The notes below the pieces were generated by a model. It searched no databases. It was not told where the DNA came from and saw nothing but the letters and a program-made list of their open reading frames with translations. Shown here piece after piece: positions 42,149-50,548 of a stretch of 64,000 nt of DNA. The stretch is from Mycolicibacterium iranicum. GTDB taxonomy: Bacteria; Actinomycetota; Actinomycetes; Mycobacteriales; Mycobacteriaceae. Within the stretch, counting starts at the first letter, position 1. The number at the start of each line of letters is the position of its first letter. The position numbers and the translations under genes are program-made. The stretch spans positions 122,832 to 186,831 of the forward strand of contig NZ_LWCS01000087.1 of assembly GCF_001650495.1 (NCBI RefSeq). Reading direction: 5' to 3'.

Positions 42149-42484
42149 CTAGCCGCGGCGCCGCGTTTTGACGATCTCGAGACGCTCCTTGAGTAGTTCG
42201 TCGAGCTCCTCGACGGAGCGGCGCTCCAGCAGCATGTCCCAGTGGGTGCGCGGCGGCTTGACTTTCTTGGGCTCCGGCACATCACCTTCGACGAGCGTGC
42301 CCTCCATGCCGTTGCGGCACAGCCACGTGCCGGGAATCTCGGCATCGTCGGCGAACGGGACGTCGAATTCCTCGCCGTTGTCGGTGCGGTAGCGGGCGAC
42401 CTGACGCGGCGCCAGGTCGTGGTTGCGGTCCGTCTCGTAGCTCACAGCTCCGAGGCGGCTACCCCTCAAAACACGATCAGCCAT
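42149..42484 (-). CDS. rbpA: RNA polymerase-binding protein RbpA
   Basis: RbpA binds the principal sigma factor and RNA polymerase, stabilises the open promoter complex, and is essential in mycobacteria. At 111 residues it equals the M. tuberculosis protein. The N-terminal tail MADRVLRGSRLGAVSYETDR, the central barrel (VARYRTDNGEEFDVPFADDAEIPGTWLCRNG) and the C-terminal sigma-interaction domain (KPPRTHWDMLLERRSVEELDELLKERL) are all intact. ATG 42484 is preceded by AGAGGAG. It is divergent from the zinc-finger-like gene across 149 bp. Confidence 0.97.
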   Translation of the reverse strand: MADRVLRGSRLGAVSYETDRNHDLAPRQVARYRTDNGEEFDVPFADDAEIPGTWLCRNGMEGTLVEGDVPEPKKVKPPRTHWDMLLERRSVEELDELLKERLEIVKTRRRG

Positions 42485-42620
42485 CGTCAACTCCTCTGCT
42501 AGTGCTCTTGTTCCGGAACTTCGCCGGAGGCGAATCGGCAACCTGGGTTTAACGCAGATACTCGTCGTAGAGTTCCCGACTCGACCCATGATGATACCGG
42601 GATTTCGAGGTCGTCCCGTC

Positions 42621-42626
42621 TACAGT
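42621..42626 (+). promoter_or_regulatory. -10 hexamer TACAGT before the Cys-rich small protein
   Basis: TACAGT ends 7 nt before GTG 42634, the leaderless spacing. It lies in the divergent gap shared with rbpA. Confidence 0.42.
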
Positions 42627-42633
42627 CGGGCTC

Positions 42634-42984
42634 GTGACCTCGCTGAGCCCCGCGACCACCACCCGACGGCGTCCTGCGACCTGCCGCTGGTGCGGGCGGG
42701 AAGTGGCCGACGCCGGCATGGGCCGGCGCCGCCAATACTGCAGGCAGTCGTGCCGTCAGCGGGCGTACGAGCAGCGTGCTCTGGTCAAAGGCACCTCGGT
42801 GCCCGCCGACGCGGTCGTGCTGTCCGCCGAAGAGGCCTCGGTGCTGTCCGATCGGGTTTATCAGGTGCGGTGCGCCGCCGAGGACATGGCGACGGCCCTG
42901 GAGGAAGGTGCCGGCGCCGCGGAACTGCGCGAGCTGTGCGAGGCGGTCATGCGAGCGGCGCGCGCCGCCGACGGCTGGCGGTAG
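42634..42984 (+). CDS. Small Cys-rich, zinc-ribbon-like protein (Rv2049c position)
   Basis: A 116-residue protein with N-terminal CRWCGREVADAGMGRRRQYC and then RQSCRQRAYEQRA, giving a C-x2-C ... C-x3-C set that could bind zinc, followed by a basic helix. The C-terminal half is an acidic helical region with heptad-like spacing (DRVYQVRCAAEDMATALEEG). It starts at GTG 42634 downstream of TACAGT. Its place beside rbpA matches M. tuberculosis Rv2049c. DNA or RNA binding is possible; no function is known. Confidence 0.75.
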   Translation: MTSLSPATTTRRRPATCRWCGREVADAGMGRRRQYCRQSCRQRAYEQRALVKGTSVPADAVVLSAEEASVLSDRVYQVRCAAEDMATALEEGAGAAELRELCEAVMRAARAADGWR

Positions 42985-43011
42985 GACCCCGCCGCGGGGC
43001 CTGATCGCCGG

Positions 43012-43017
43012 TACTGT
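43012..43017 (+). promoter_or_regulatory. -10 hexamer TACTGT before the winged-helix/hydrolase gene
   Basis: TACTGT ends 6 nt before GTG 43024, again consistent with a leaderless transcript. Confidence 0.4.
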
Positions 43018-43023
43018 TAGCGC

Positions 43024-44253
43024 GTGACCAGCGCCAATCCCGCGATTACCCCGCCGCCGCGGGTGTGGCGCTTCGACGATTTCGTGCTCGACGCGGGCCG
43101 CTACGAGCTGCGCTCGGGCGAGACGGTGATCAAGGTCGAACCGCAGGTGTTCGACGTGCTCACCCAACTGGTGAGCAACCACGAACGCTTCGTCACGAAA
43201 GAAGAACTCTTCGACAGCGTCTGGGGCGGGCGCTTCGTCGGGGAGGCTGCGCTGACGAGCCGGATCAAGGCGGCGCGGCGTGCCCTGGGCGATGACGGCG
43301 AATCGCAGCGCTACATCCGCACCGTGCGAGGCCGCGGTTACCAGTTCGTCGGCCGGTTGCACGTCGAGGAGCCCGTTGTCGCACCGGAATCAGAACCCGA
43401 ACCCGAGGTGCCGCGCCAGCACATCGCGTTCACCCGTGCCGCCGACGGGGTCCGGCTGGCCTATGCGGTCTCCGGTGACGGGCCGCCGCTGGTGCGCGCC
43501 GCGAATTGGATGACCCATCTTGGTTACGACATCGAAAGCCCGGTATGGCGGCACTGGGTGCGCGAGATGTCGTTGCGACACAAGTTCATCCGCTATGACG
43601 AGCGTGGTTGCGGGCTGTCGGACTGGGAGGTCGACGGCTTCACTTTCGACGACTGGGTGACCGATCTGGAGTCGGTTGTCGAAGCGCTCGGGCTGGAACG
43701 CTTTCCGCTGCTGGGGGTCTCGCAGGGGGGAGCGGTGGCCGTTGCCTACGCGGCCCGCCATCCCAACAAGGTCAGCAAGCTGGTGCTGTGCGGCGCATAT
43801 GCGCGCGGCCGTGCCGTGCGCGCCCTCAGTGAAGACGAAAAGCGGGCTGCTGCATTGGATCTCGACCTCGCCCGGGTGGGCTGGGGGCGTGATGACCCGG
43901 CGTTCCGCCAGGTTTTCGCGGCGCAGTTCCTGCCGGACGGGACACGAGCGGACTGGGCGGCGTTCGACCAGCTGCAGCGACGTACGACCTCACCGGAAAA
44001 CGCCGTGCACTTCCTCGAGGAGTTCGCCCGCATCGACGTACGCGACCTCTGCACCCAGGTGCAGTGCCCCACGCTGATCCTGCACTCTCGCGACGACCAC
44101 AGAGTGCCGGTGCGCTACGGCGAGGAGCTCGCGGCCCTGATCCCGGACGCGCGGCTGGTCACGTTGTCGAGCAACAACCATCTGCTCACGGGGTCGGAGC
44201 AGGCCTGGCGGGTCTTCTGTGACGAGGTGCAGGCCTTCCTGGCTTCCGCCTGA
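43024..44253 (+). CDS. Winged-helix (OmpR-type) DNA-binding domain fused to alpha/beta hydrolase
   Basis: A 409-residue fusion. Residues about 14-110 are an OmpR/PhoB-type winged helix (FDDFVLDAGRYELRSGETVIKVEP, then RFVTKEELFDSVWGGRFVGEAALTSRIKAARRALGDDG and YIRTVRGRGYQFVG). A Glu/Pro linker follows. Residues about 135-408 are an alpha/beta hydrolase with nucleophile elbow GVSQGG (Ser233), acid in LHSRDDHRVPV and His in LSSNNHLLTG. Such fusions resemble adenylate-cyclase-associated or CadC-like regulators in which an enzyme domain may act as sensor. The target promoter and ligand are unknown. Confidence 0.87.
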   Translation: MTSANPAITPPPRVWRFDDFVLDAGRYELRSGETVIKVEPQVFDVLTQLVSNHERFVTKEELFDSVWGGRFVGEAALTSRIKAARRALGDDGESQRYIRTVRGRGYQFVGRLHVEEPVVAPESEPEPEVPRQHIAFTRAADGVRLAYAVSGDGPPLVRAANWMTHLGYDIESPVWRHWVREMSLRHKFIRYDERGCGLSDWEVDGFTFDDWVTDLESVVEALGLERFPLLGVSQGGAVAVAYAARHPNKVSKLVLCGAYARGRAVRALSEDEKRAAALDLDLARVGWGRDDPAFRQVFAAQFLPDGTRADWAAFDQLQRRTTSPENAVHFLEEFARIDVRDLCTQVQCPTLILHSRDDHRVPVRYGEELAALIPDARLVTLSSNNHLLTGSEQAWRVFCDEVQAFLASA

Positions 44254-44331
44254 CCGCCGCCCGACCAGATCTCCATGCGATCTCCACACAATCTTCATGT
44301 GCCTGCGCGAGCTGCCGATCATGCTGTGAAC

Positions 44332-45045
44332 ATGAGAAAACACACCCGCACACTGCTCGCCGGGGTCAGCGCGCTCATCGCCTTCGGGACTTTGTCGGCG
44401 TGCTCGAGCACCTCGAACACCACCGAGGCGACTTCGCCGTCGCAGCCCGCGCCCGAGACCTCCGCCGCGGCCCCGTTCCCTGCGTCGGCCCGGTATATGG
44501 CCGACATGACCGCCGCCGACGGCAAGACGATGACGATTGGCATCAGCGTCGACGGGTCCTCGGTCGCGGCTTACGCCTGCAACGGAACCGACGACGAGGC
44601 ATGGTTCTTCGGCAATCAGACCGACGGCGGCGTCGATCTCAAGTCCCGCTTCCGCGACACCCTCGCCGCCCAGTTCGACGGCACCGACGTCACTGGGGAA
44701 GTCACGATGAACGGCGTCGAATACACCTTCAGCGCGGCCTCGGTCACGGGCGTCGCCGGCATGTACACCGCCGAGTCCGACGGCGTGCGGGCCTCATGGG
44801 TGGTGCGTCCCGACGGGTCCGCGGTCGGCGTGCAGTTCAGCGGATTCCAGGAGGGCGACCGCAACTTCGATGTGTTCAACCTTGACGAGCTCAGTGATTT
44901 TGACGTCCGCAACGACGTCCGCAACAAGCGCAAGCTGAGCCCGGCAGGCCCGATCGAGTTCCCGCCGGGCGCCGGTCCACGCGCCACGATCAACGGGGTC
45001 AGCGTGTCGCCGACCCTGGTCACCGGCACCTTCCGCTTGAACTGA
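44332..45045 (+). CDS. Secreted lipoprotein of unknown function
   Basis: A 237-residue protein with an N-terminal lipoprotein signal (RKHTRTLLAGVSALIAFGTLSACSS; lipobox LSAC at residues about 21-24) and a Ser/Thr/Pro-rich linker. The mature domain has beta-rich sequences (TMTIGISVDGSSVAAYACNG, VTMNGVEYTFSAASVTGVAGMYTAE) ending in GVSVSPTLVTGTFRLN. It resembles mycobacterial lipoproteins of unknown role. It would be lipidated by Lgt and Lnt and anchored outside the plasma membrane. ATG 44332 is the only start next to the signal sequence. Confidence 0.82.
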   Translation: MRKHTRTLLAGVSALIAFGTLSACSSTSNTTEATSPSQPAPETSAAAPFPASARYMADMTAADGKTMTIGISVDGSSVAAYACNGTDDEAWFFGNQTDGGVDLKSRFRDTLAAQFDGTDVTGEVTMNGVEYTFSAASVTGVAGMYTAESDGVRASWVVRPDGSAVGVQFSGFQEGDRNFDVFNLDELSDFDVRNDVRNKRKLSPAGPIEFPPGAGPRATINGVSVSPTLVTGTFRLN

Positions 45046-45082
45046 CGAACCTCCTTCGTCTCACGCATTGTCCAACAAATCG

Positions 45083-45097
45083 CCGCCGGGTCGGCGG
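45083..45097 (+). terminator. Small GC hairpin after the lipoprotein gene
   Basis: CCGCCG (45083-45088) pairs with CGGCGG (45092-45097) around a 3-nt loop, 37 nt after the lipoprotein stop. No U-tract follows. Confidence 0.28.
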
Positions 45098-45141
45098 GAC
45101 GCAGTCGCCACATCGCGATACGTCCCACCGACCTGGCGGCT

Positions 45142-45792
45142 ATGCGTGCACCGGTCGCTCCTGATGCGCACGGTGTTGCAGCAGCACGCGACTCTGGTAT
45201 CTCTGACGTCGTGGACGAATGGTTCGAGCGCAGCCCATTCATCGGATTCGTCCCGTGGATCATCTACTGGGTCGTGGCCGACGGTCCGAGCACCTGGATG
45301 TTCGGGGCCATCTGCGCGGTCATCTCGGCGCTGATCATGGGAATGTCGGCCGGCTTCGCCGGCGTACGGCTGCTCGACATCGTCACTGTGTTGTTCTTCA
45401 CCGGCGTCACCGTCGCCGGACTGATCCTCGGGGCCGAGGACCGCGACTGGATGGATTCGTACGCCACGGCGCTCTCCAGCGGGGTGCTCGCGGTGATGGC
45501 ATTGGGTTCGTTGGCATTCGAGCCGTTCACCGCCCAGTACGCACCCCCGACAGCGGCACGCCAGGACTGGGAGGAGGCGGCCTTCCGCCGCACCAACCAG
45601 GTGCTGACGCTGATGTGGGCGCTGGTATTCGCGTTGATCGCCGTGCTGGGCTATCTGGCGGTGATGGCACCGGCGACGGTGCACCTGACCAAGGCCGTCA
45701 TTCCGGTCGTCGTGATCGTCGGGGCGGTGGGGATGACGTTGACCTACCCCGCCAAGGCGAGGGCCAAGGCCCGCGGGGACGCCGCCGGGTAG
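45142..45792 (+). CDS. Multi-spanning membrane protein, unknown function
   Basis: A protein of up to 216 residues with about six hydrophobic segments (FIGFVPWIIYWVVADG; WMFGAICAVISALIMGMSAG; LLDIVTVLFFTGVTVAGLILG; TALSSGVLAVMALGSLAF; LTLMWALVFALIAVLGYLAVM; AVIPVVVIVGAVGMTLTY) and a short basic C-terminal tail. The acidic-aromatic start DEWFERSPF argues for initiation at GTG 45211 rather than ATG 45142, giving 193 residues. No family motif was recognised. It may be a sensor, a small channel or an envelope assembly factor; the sequence does not decide. Confidence 0.77.
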   Translation: MRAPVAPDAHGVAAARDSGISDVVDEWFERSPFIGFVPWIIYWVVADGPSTWMFGAICAVISALIMGMSAGFAGVRLLDIVTVLFFTGVTVAGLILGAEDRDWMDSYATALSSGVLAVMALGSLAFEPFTAQYAPPTAARQDWEEAAFRRTNQVLTLMWALVFALIAVLGYLAVMAPATVHLTKAVIPVVVIVGAVGMTLTYPAKARAKARGDAAG

Positions 45793-45798
45793 CCGTAC

Positions 45799-46488
45799 TC
45801 AGCAGATGAACAGCGCTGCCGATTCAGGAGGCGGCGGCACCTCGGCCAGACAGCCGAACGGCAGTATCCCGTCGGCGGCGATCCGGACCGCCGCGCGGTG
45901 CGCATAGTTGACGCAGAACAACCCCGAGGCGTCGCTGCGGCACCGGTTGTCGCCGAAGGTCAGCGACTGGCCGGGCGCCAGTTCGGTGCCTGTGCCGTTG
46001 ACGAACGGACCCGGATCGCCGCGCAGCGCCCCGACAGAGAGTTCAGTACCGGAGAATTCGATCCAGCCCGGCTTCCACATTCCCTCGGCCTGCGCGGGGG
46101 CAGGCGGAGGGGAGGTGAGGTCAAGCAGGCACGTCAGTGCACCTGCCCCGGTGATGCACTGGATGGTGCTGTAGGGGGCCCCGGACGGGGCAACGAAGGC
46201 GATGTCGTCGCCGAGTCGAGTGGTCACCCCGTCGCGGAACGCGACGTGGAATCCGCCCGCATCCACCGGCGTGCCCGCCTCGATCCAGCCGGTCACGTCG
46301 CCTATCGAAGCGCTCGCTGCGGGTGCCTTCGGAGCGGTCGACGGAGCCGGAGACGGTGAGCTCGTCGCAGGTGAGGGGGCTGTCGTGGGTGTCGGTGCGG
46401 GGGGCTCCGACGACTCGGCCTGGCCTCCCACCGATTGGGAGCAAGCCGCCACCAGGGCGCTCATCGCGATCGCAGCAGCCAGGCGCAT
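45799..46488 (-). CDS. lppI: Lipoprotein LppI-like
   Basis: A 229-residue lipoprotein with signal RLAAAIAMSALVAACSQ (lipobox VAAC) and a long Pro/Ser/Ala/Thr linker (residues 25-60). The mature domain has regularly spaced cysteines (IQCITGAGALTCLLDL, DNRCRSDASGLFCVNYAH, FGCLAEV, ALFIC) that could form disulphides. Position beside lipT matches M. tuberculosis lppI (Rv2046), from which the name is taken. It converges on the membrane-protein gene with a 6-nt gap. Confidence 0.82.
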   Translation of the reverse strand: MRLAAAIAMSALVAACSQSVGGQAESSEPPAPTPTTAPSPATSSPSPAPSTAPKAPAASASIGDVTGWIEAGTPVDAGGFHVAFRDGVTTRLGDDIAFVAPSGAPYSTIQCITGAGALTCLLDLTSPPPAPAQAEGMWKPGWIEFSGTELSVGALRGDPGPFVNGTGTELAPGQSLTFGDNRCRSDASGLFCVNYAHRAAVRIAADGILPFGCLAEVPPPPESAALFIC

Positions 46489-46548
46489 TCGGCCAGGCTA
46501 GCGAGCGGACACGGATCCGATGGTGAGGCAGGCCGGGCCAACGTTCGA

Positions 46549-46554
46549 TACCGT
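46549..46554 (+). promoter_or_regulatory. -10 hexamer TACCGT for lipT
   Basis: TACCGT ends 7 nt before ATG 46562 and so supports that start over the open frame upstream to 46520. Confidence 0.4.
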
Positions 46555-46561
46555 CGGCAGA

Positions 46562-48079
46562 ATGCATGAACACACCGTCCGTGTGAAGACCGTCACGGGC
46601 ACCGTCGAGGGCTTCACCCGTGACGGCGTCAACCGCTGGCGGTCCATTCCGTACGCCAAACCGCCCGTGGGTCCTCTCCGCTTTCGGGCACCCCAGCCGG
46701 TGCAACCGTGGCGCGGGGTGCGTCATTGCCACGGATTCGGCTTCTGCGCCCCCCAGCAGAGGATGTACACCCTGCTGGCACCAGGCCGGTATCAGCCGAC
46801 CAGCGAGGACTGCCTGACGCTCAACGTCGTCGCGCCTGAGGACGCCGCGGCACGGTCGGACGAACCGCTGCCTGTCATGGTCTTCATCCACGGCGGTGGT
46901 TACCTGCTGGGCAGCTCGGCCACGCCCATCTACGACGGTGCTTCGCTGGCCCGTAGAGGGTGTGTGTACGTGTCGGTGAACTATCGGCTCGGAGCGCTGG
47001 GTTGCCTCGAACTGTCGTCGCTGTCGACAACCGAGATCACCATCGACGACAACCTCTTCCTGCGTGACCTGGTGATGTCGCTGCGCTGGGTGCAGGACAA
47101 CATCGCGGCGTTCGGTGGCGACCCCGGCAACGTCACCATCTTCGGCGAAAGCGCCGGCGCGCACGCGGTCACGACGCTGATGGCCACTCCGGAAGCGAAA
47201 GGTCTTTTCGCGCGGGCTATTTCGCAGAGCCCTGCCAGCGGAATGATCAGCGATGCCGATATCGCCCAGGACTACGCGGCCCGGTTCGCGCGCCAGCTCG
47301 GGGCGTCGGAGAGCGACGGCGCGCGTGCGCTGCTGGCGGCGCGACCGGCCGACCTCGTCGATGCGCTGGACCGGCTCGTCGTGGAGGGCCAGCGAGATCT
47401 GCTGGGCGCGTTCGCAATCGGGCCCACCTTCGGCACCGAGTTCCTACCGGAGGATCCCGTAGAGGCGATGCGGTTCGGCACAGCTCACAGGGTGCCGCTC
47501 ATCGTCGGCACCAACGCAGACGAGGGACGCCTCTTCACCCGTTTCCTCAAGCTGCTGCCGACGAGCGAGCCCGCGATCGAGCGCCTCCTGATGCACATGG
47601 AACCCGAGGCGCGCCAACGCATTCTGGCGGCATATCCAGGGTATCCCGGTACGGCCGCGTGTGTGCGGTTCGGCGGGGACTTCATCTTCGGCTCCGCAGT
47701 GTGGCAGATGGCCCAGGCGCATTCGGCGTACGCGCCGACCTACGTGTACCGCTACGACTATGCGACCGCGGCGTTGCGGCTTGCCGGGATGGGCGCCACC
47801 CACGCAACCGAACTTCTCGCGGTGTTCGACGTGTACCGGTCGAAGTTCGGCAGGCTGCTTGCTGCAGGGGTCGATTCGCGTAGCGCTCGCAAGGTCACCG
47901 AGGACGTCCAGAAGCGGTGGCTGTCGTTTGCAGGCCATGGTGCCCCGGGACACGACTGGCCGCTGTACACCAGCGACGAAAGGGCCGTCCTGGTCCTCGA
48001 CCGGCGCAGACGCGTCGAGCTGGACCCGCATTCAGAGCGGCGACTGGCATGGGAAGGGTTCTTTCTCGCCACCCGCTGA
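46562..48079 (+). CDS. lipT: Type B carboxylesterase LipT
   Basis: A 505-residue carboxylesterase. Family motifs are VFIHGGGYLLGSS (oxyanion hole), EDCLTLNV, and the nucleophile elbow FGESAGAH with Ser197. The acid is likely the Glu of TNADEGRLF, and the His lies near MGATHATELLAVF. It hydrolyses carboxylic esters; substrate range is unknown. There is no clear signal peptide. Synteny with lppI matches M. tuberculosis lipT (Rv2045c). Divergent transcription from lppI leaves 73 bp between them. Confidence 0.92.
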   Translation: MHEHTVRVKTVTGTVEGFTRDGVNRWRSIPYAKPPVGPLRFRAPQPVQPWRGVRHCHGFGFCAPQQRMYTLLAPGRYQPTSEDCLTLNVVAPEDAAARSDEPLPVMVFIHGGGYLLGSSATPIYDGASLARRGCVYVSVNYRLGALGCLELSSLSTTEITIDDNLFLRDLVMSLRWVQDNIAAFGGDPGNVTIFGESAGAHAVTTLMATPEAKGLFARAISQSPASGMISDADIAQDYAARFARQLGASESDGARALLAARPADLVDALDRLVVEGQRDLLGAFAIGPTFGTEFLPEDPVEAMRFGTAHRVPLIVGTNADEGRLFTRFLKLLPTSEPAIERLLMHMEPEARQRILAAYPGYPGTAACVRFGGDFIFGSAVWQMAQAHSAYAPTYVYRYDYATAALRLAGMGATHATELLAVFDVYRSKFGRLLAAGVDSRSARKVTEDVQKRWLSFAGHGAPGHDWPLYTSDERAVLVLDRRRRVELDPHSERRLAWEGFFLATR

Positions 48080-48138
48080 GGTGGTCGACTTGCGCGATTC
48101 AGCATGCCGGGACACTCCGGATGTGATTGCGTTGACAG

Positions 48139-50142
48139 GTGTCTGCGCCCCGTGATTCATCCCCCGCGGTTCCGCATCCTCTCGATCCGCTGACCGCTGA
48201 CGAATTCGCGGCCGTGGCCGCGATCCTGGGGCGAGACCGCGGAGTCGAGCCCGCCTCCGGCGCACCGGGATCGGCGTCGGGATGGCGCTTCGCCTCCATC
48301 GAGATGATCGAGCCGTCCAAAGCCGAACTGGTGGCGTTCGAGCAGGGTGGACCGACGCCGCCGCGCCGCGCCGAGGTGATCTGTTTCGATCGATCGGCCA
48401 ACGCCACCTACAAGAGCGTGGTGTCACTGACCGAGGGACGCGTCGAGAAGTTCGACCACATCCCCGGCGTGCAGGCCAACTTCACCGTCGACGAGTTCGC
48501 CGAGTGCGACCGAATGCTTCGTACGCACCCCGAGGTCATCGCCGCGCTGCGCAGTCGCGGCGTCACCGAGATGGATCTGGTGTTCTTCGACACCTGGACT
48601 TATGGTGACGCGGTTGCCCCGCCGGAATACCGAGATCGCCGGATCGGATGGTCTGACAGCTGGGTCAAGGCCGCACCCGGAGCTAACCCCTACGCGAGGC
48701 TGGTCAGCGGTCTGCACTGCGTCATCGACCTCAATGCGATGCAACTGTTGAGGATCGAGGATGAGGGCCCGTTCGCCGACGGTCGGCCGACTCCGCAGGT
48801 GATGGGCGAGTACGTCCCGGCCCACATCCCCCAGCGGATCCTCAACGGCTCCACTCGGGAACGTGTCAAACCCCTCCACATCATCCAGCCCGAGGGTCCC
48901 TCGTTCACCCTCGACGGCAACCTTCTACAGTGGCAGAACTGGTCGCTGCGTGTGGGTTTCAACCACCGCGAGGGAATGACGCTGCACACGGTGCGCTACC
49001 GCGACGGTGACCGCGAACGCTCGATCGCACACCGCATGTCGTTCGCCGAGATGATCGTGCCCTACCGGGACCCGTCGCCGGATCACTACCGCCGCACGGC
49101 ATTCGACATCGGCGAATGGGGGCTTGGCTTCATGACGACCTCGCTGGAGCTGGGCTGCGACTGCCTCGGCGAGATCCGGTATCTGGACGCGGTGTTGCAC
49201 AACAGCAAGGGCGAGCCGTACACCATCAGGAACGCAATCTGCATTCACGAGGAGGACAACGCCGTGCTGTCGAAGCACGTCGACCACGAGATCGGCGCGG
49301 AGGTGCGCCGGATGCGAAGGCTCACCATCTCGTTCCACGTGACGGTCGCGAACTACGAATACCTGGTCTACTGGCGCCTTTATCAGGACGGCAACATCGA
49401 ATGCGAGGTCCGTGCAACCGGCATCATGGTGACCACGCCGCTGCCGCCGGATGCCCCGAACCCTAACGGCACGTTGGTCGACGAGCGCACTTACGCGCCT
49501 TTCCACCAGCACTTCCTGGTCGCCCGCCTCGACATGGACGTCGACGGCTCCGGCAACACGGTGGTGATGTCGGAATCGTTCGCCGAGCCGATCGGCCCCG
49601 GCAATCCGCACGGGTTGTCGCTGGTGGTCCGCAACACCCCGCTGCGCACGGAGAAGGAGGCCAGGCAGGACGTCAACTTCGCCACGCAGCGAGCGTGGAA
49701 GGTGGTCAATCCGAACGTGGTGACGGGACTGGGCGCCCATCCGGCCTACAAGCTCGTTCCCAGCGGTGCGATCCCGCCGATGTTCGAGCCCGGCTCGCCG
49801 GTCCTCGAACGCGCAGGGGTCATCGCCCACACATTGTGGGTGACGCCGCATCATCCCGAGGAGCGTTGGCCCGCAGGGGAATTCGTCAACCAATCGGCTC
49901 ACGACACCGGCCTGTCCCTCTGGACGGCCGCCGACCGTCCCATCGAGAACACCGATGTCGTGCTGTGGTACGTGTTCGGTATCCACCACATCACCCGCGC
50001 CGAGGACTGGCCGGTCATGCCGGTGGACGTGGTGTCCTTCTGGCTCAAGCCTTTCGGCTTCTTCGACCGCAACCCGGCCCTGGATGTGGTCGGGACACCG
50101 CCGGACGCCTGTCACACGTCGACCACCAGCGTCCACCACTGA
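48139..50142 (+). CDS. tynA: Copper-containing amine oxidase (TPQ enzyme)
   Basis: A 667-residue primary-amine oxidase that converts amines to aldehydes with release of ammonia and hydrogen peroxide. The topaquinone precursor motif is intact: ANYEYLVYW with Tyr406. The catalytic base is Asp323 in AFDIGEWGLG. Copper ligands are the two His in FHQHFLVARLDMDVDG and the later His in GIHHITRAEDWPVMPVD. Domains D2/D3 precede the catalytic beta-sandwich. There is no signal sequence, suggesting an intracellular actinobacterial type. It begins at GTG 48139. The polyamine importer 10 kb away could supply substrates, which is inference. Confidence 0.94.
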   Translation: MSAPRDSSPAVPHPLDPLTADEFAAVAAILGRDRGVEPASGAPGSASGWRFASIEMIEPSKAELVAFEQGGPTPPRRAEVICFDRSANATYKSVVSLTEGRVEKFDHIPGVQANFTVDEFAECDRMLRTHPEVIAALRSRGVTEMDLVFFDTWTYGDAVAPPEYRDRRIGWSDSWVKAAPGANPYARLVSGLHCVIDLNAMQLLRIEDEGPFADGRPTPQVMGEYVPAHIPQRILNGSTRERVKPLHIIQPEGPSFTLDGNLLQWQNWSLRVGFNHREGMTLHTVRYRDGDRERSIAHRMSFAEMIVPYRDPSPDHYRRTAFDIGEWGLGFMTTSLELGCDCLGEIRYLDAVLHNSKGEPYTIRNAICIHEEDNAVLSKHVDHEIGAEVRRMRRLTISFHVTVANYEYLVYWRLYQDGNIECEVRATGIMVTTPLPPDAPNPNGTLVDERTYAPFHQHFLVARLDMDVDGSGNTVVMSESFAEPIGPGNPHGLSLVVRNTPLRTEKEARQDVNFATQRAWKVVNPNVVTGLGAHPAYKLVPSGAIPPMFEPGSPVLERAGVIAHTLWVTPHHPEERWPAGEFVNQSAHDTGLSLWTAADRPIENTDVVLWYVFGIHHITRAEDWPVMPVDVVSFWLKPFGFFDRNPALDVVGTPPDACHTSTTSVHH

Positions 50143-50218
50143 GCCGGCCGCGCGGGTCTGCACGCCGACACGTCGCGTGCAGCGGGCATTTTGCGCCCGC
50201 CCGCGGCAAGCTGGACCC

Positions 50219-50545
50219 GTGGTCGTCAAGTCCGTTCTGCTGTTCATTCTCGCCGCGATCCTGGAGATCGGCGGTGCCTGGCTGGTCTGGCAGGGCTTAC
50301 GCGAACACCGCGGGTGGCTGTGGATCGGGGCGGGGATCATCGCGCTCGGCGCCTACGGCTTCGTCGCCGCCTTCCAGCCCGACGCGAACTTCGGCCGCGT
50401 CCTGGCTGCCTATGGTGGCGTGTTCGTCGCCGGGTCCCTGATCTGGGGCATGGTCGCCGACGGTTTCCGCCCGGACCGCTGGGACGTCTCCGGTGCGGCC
50501 GTGTGCCTGTTGGGCGTCGGCCTGATCATGTACGCCCCGCGATGA
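50219..50545 (+). CDS. YnfA-family membrane protein
   Basis: A 108-residue protein with four transmembrane helices (LLFILAAILEIGGAWLVWQGL; WLWIGAGIIALGAYGFVAAF; FGRVLAAYGGVFVAGSLIWGMV; WDVSGAAVCLLGVGLIMYAP). The E-IGGAWLVWQ and AAYGG(V/I)FVAGSL motifs are diagnostic of UPF0060/YnfA. The family belongs to the drug/metabolite transporter group of small exporters; substrates are not established. It starts at GTG 50219. Confidence 0.9.
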   Translation: MVVKSVLLFILAAILEIGGAWLVWQGLREHRGWLWIGAGIIALGAYGFVAAFQPDANFGRVLAAYGGVFVAGSLIWGMVADGFRPDRWDVSGAAVCLLGVGLIMYAPR

Positions 50546-50548
50546 CGC

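Noticed and set aside
48925..50340. Long minus-strand open frame of 471 codons opposite the amine oxidase
   Set aside because: It is the shadow of the copper amine oxidase gene in GC-rich DNA: low-complexity Arg/Gly/His/Val translation, no motif, and the plus strand carries a complete family protein with catalytic residues.
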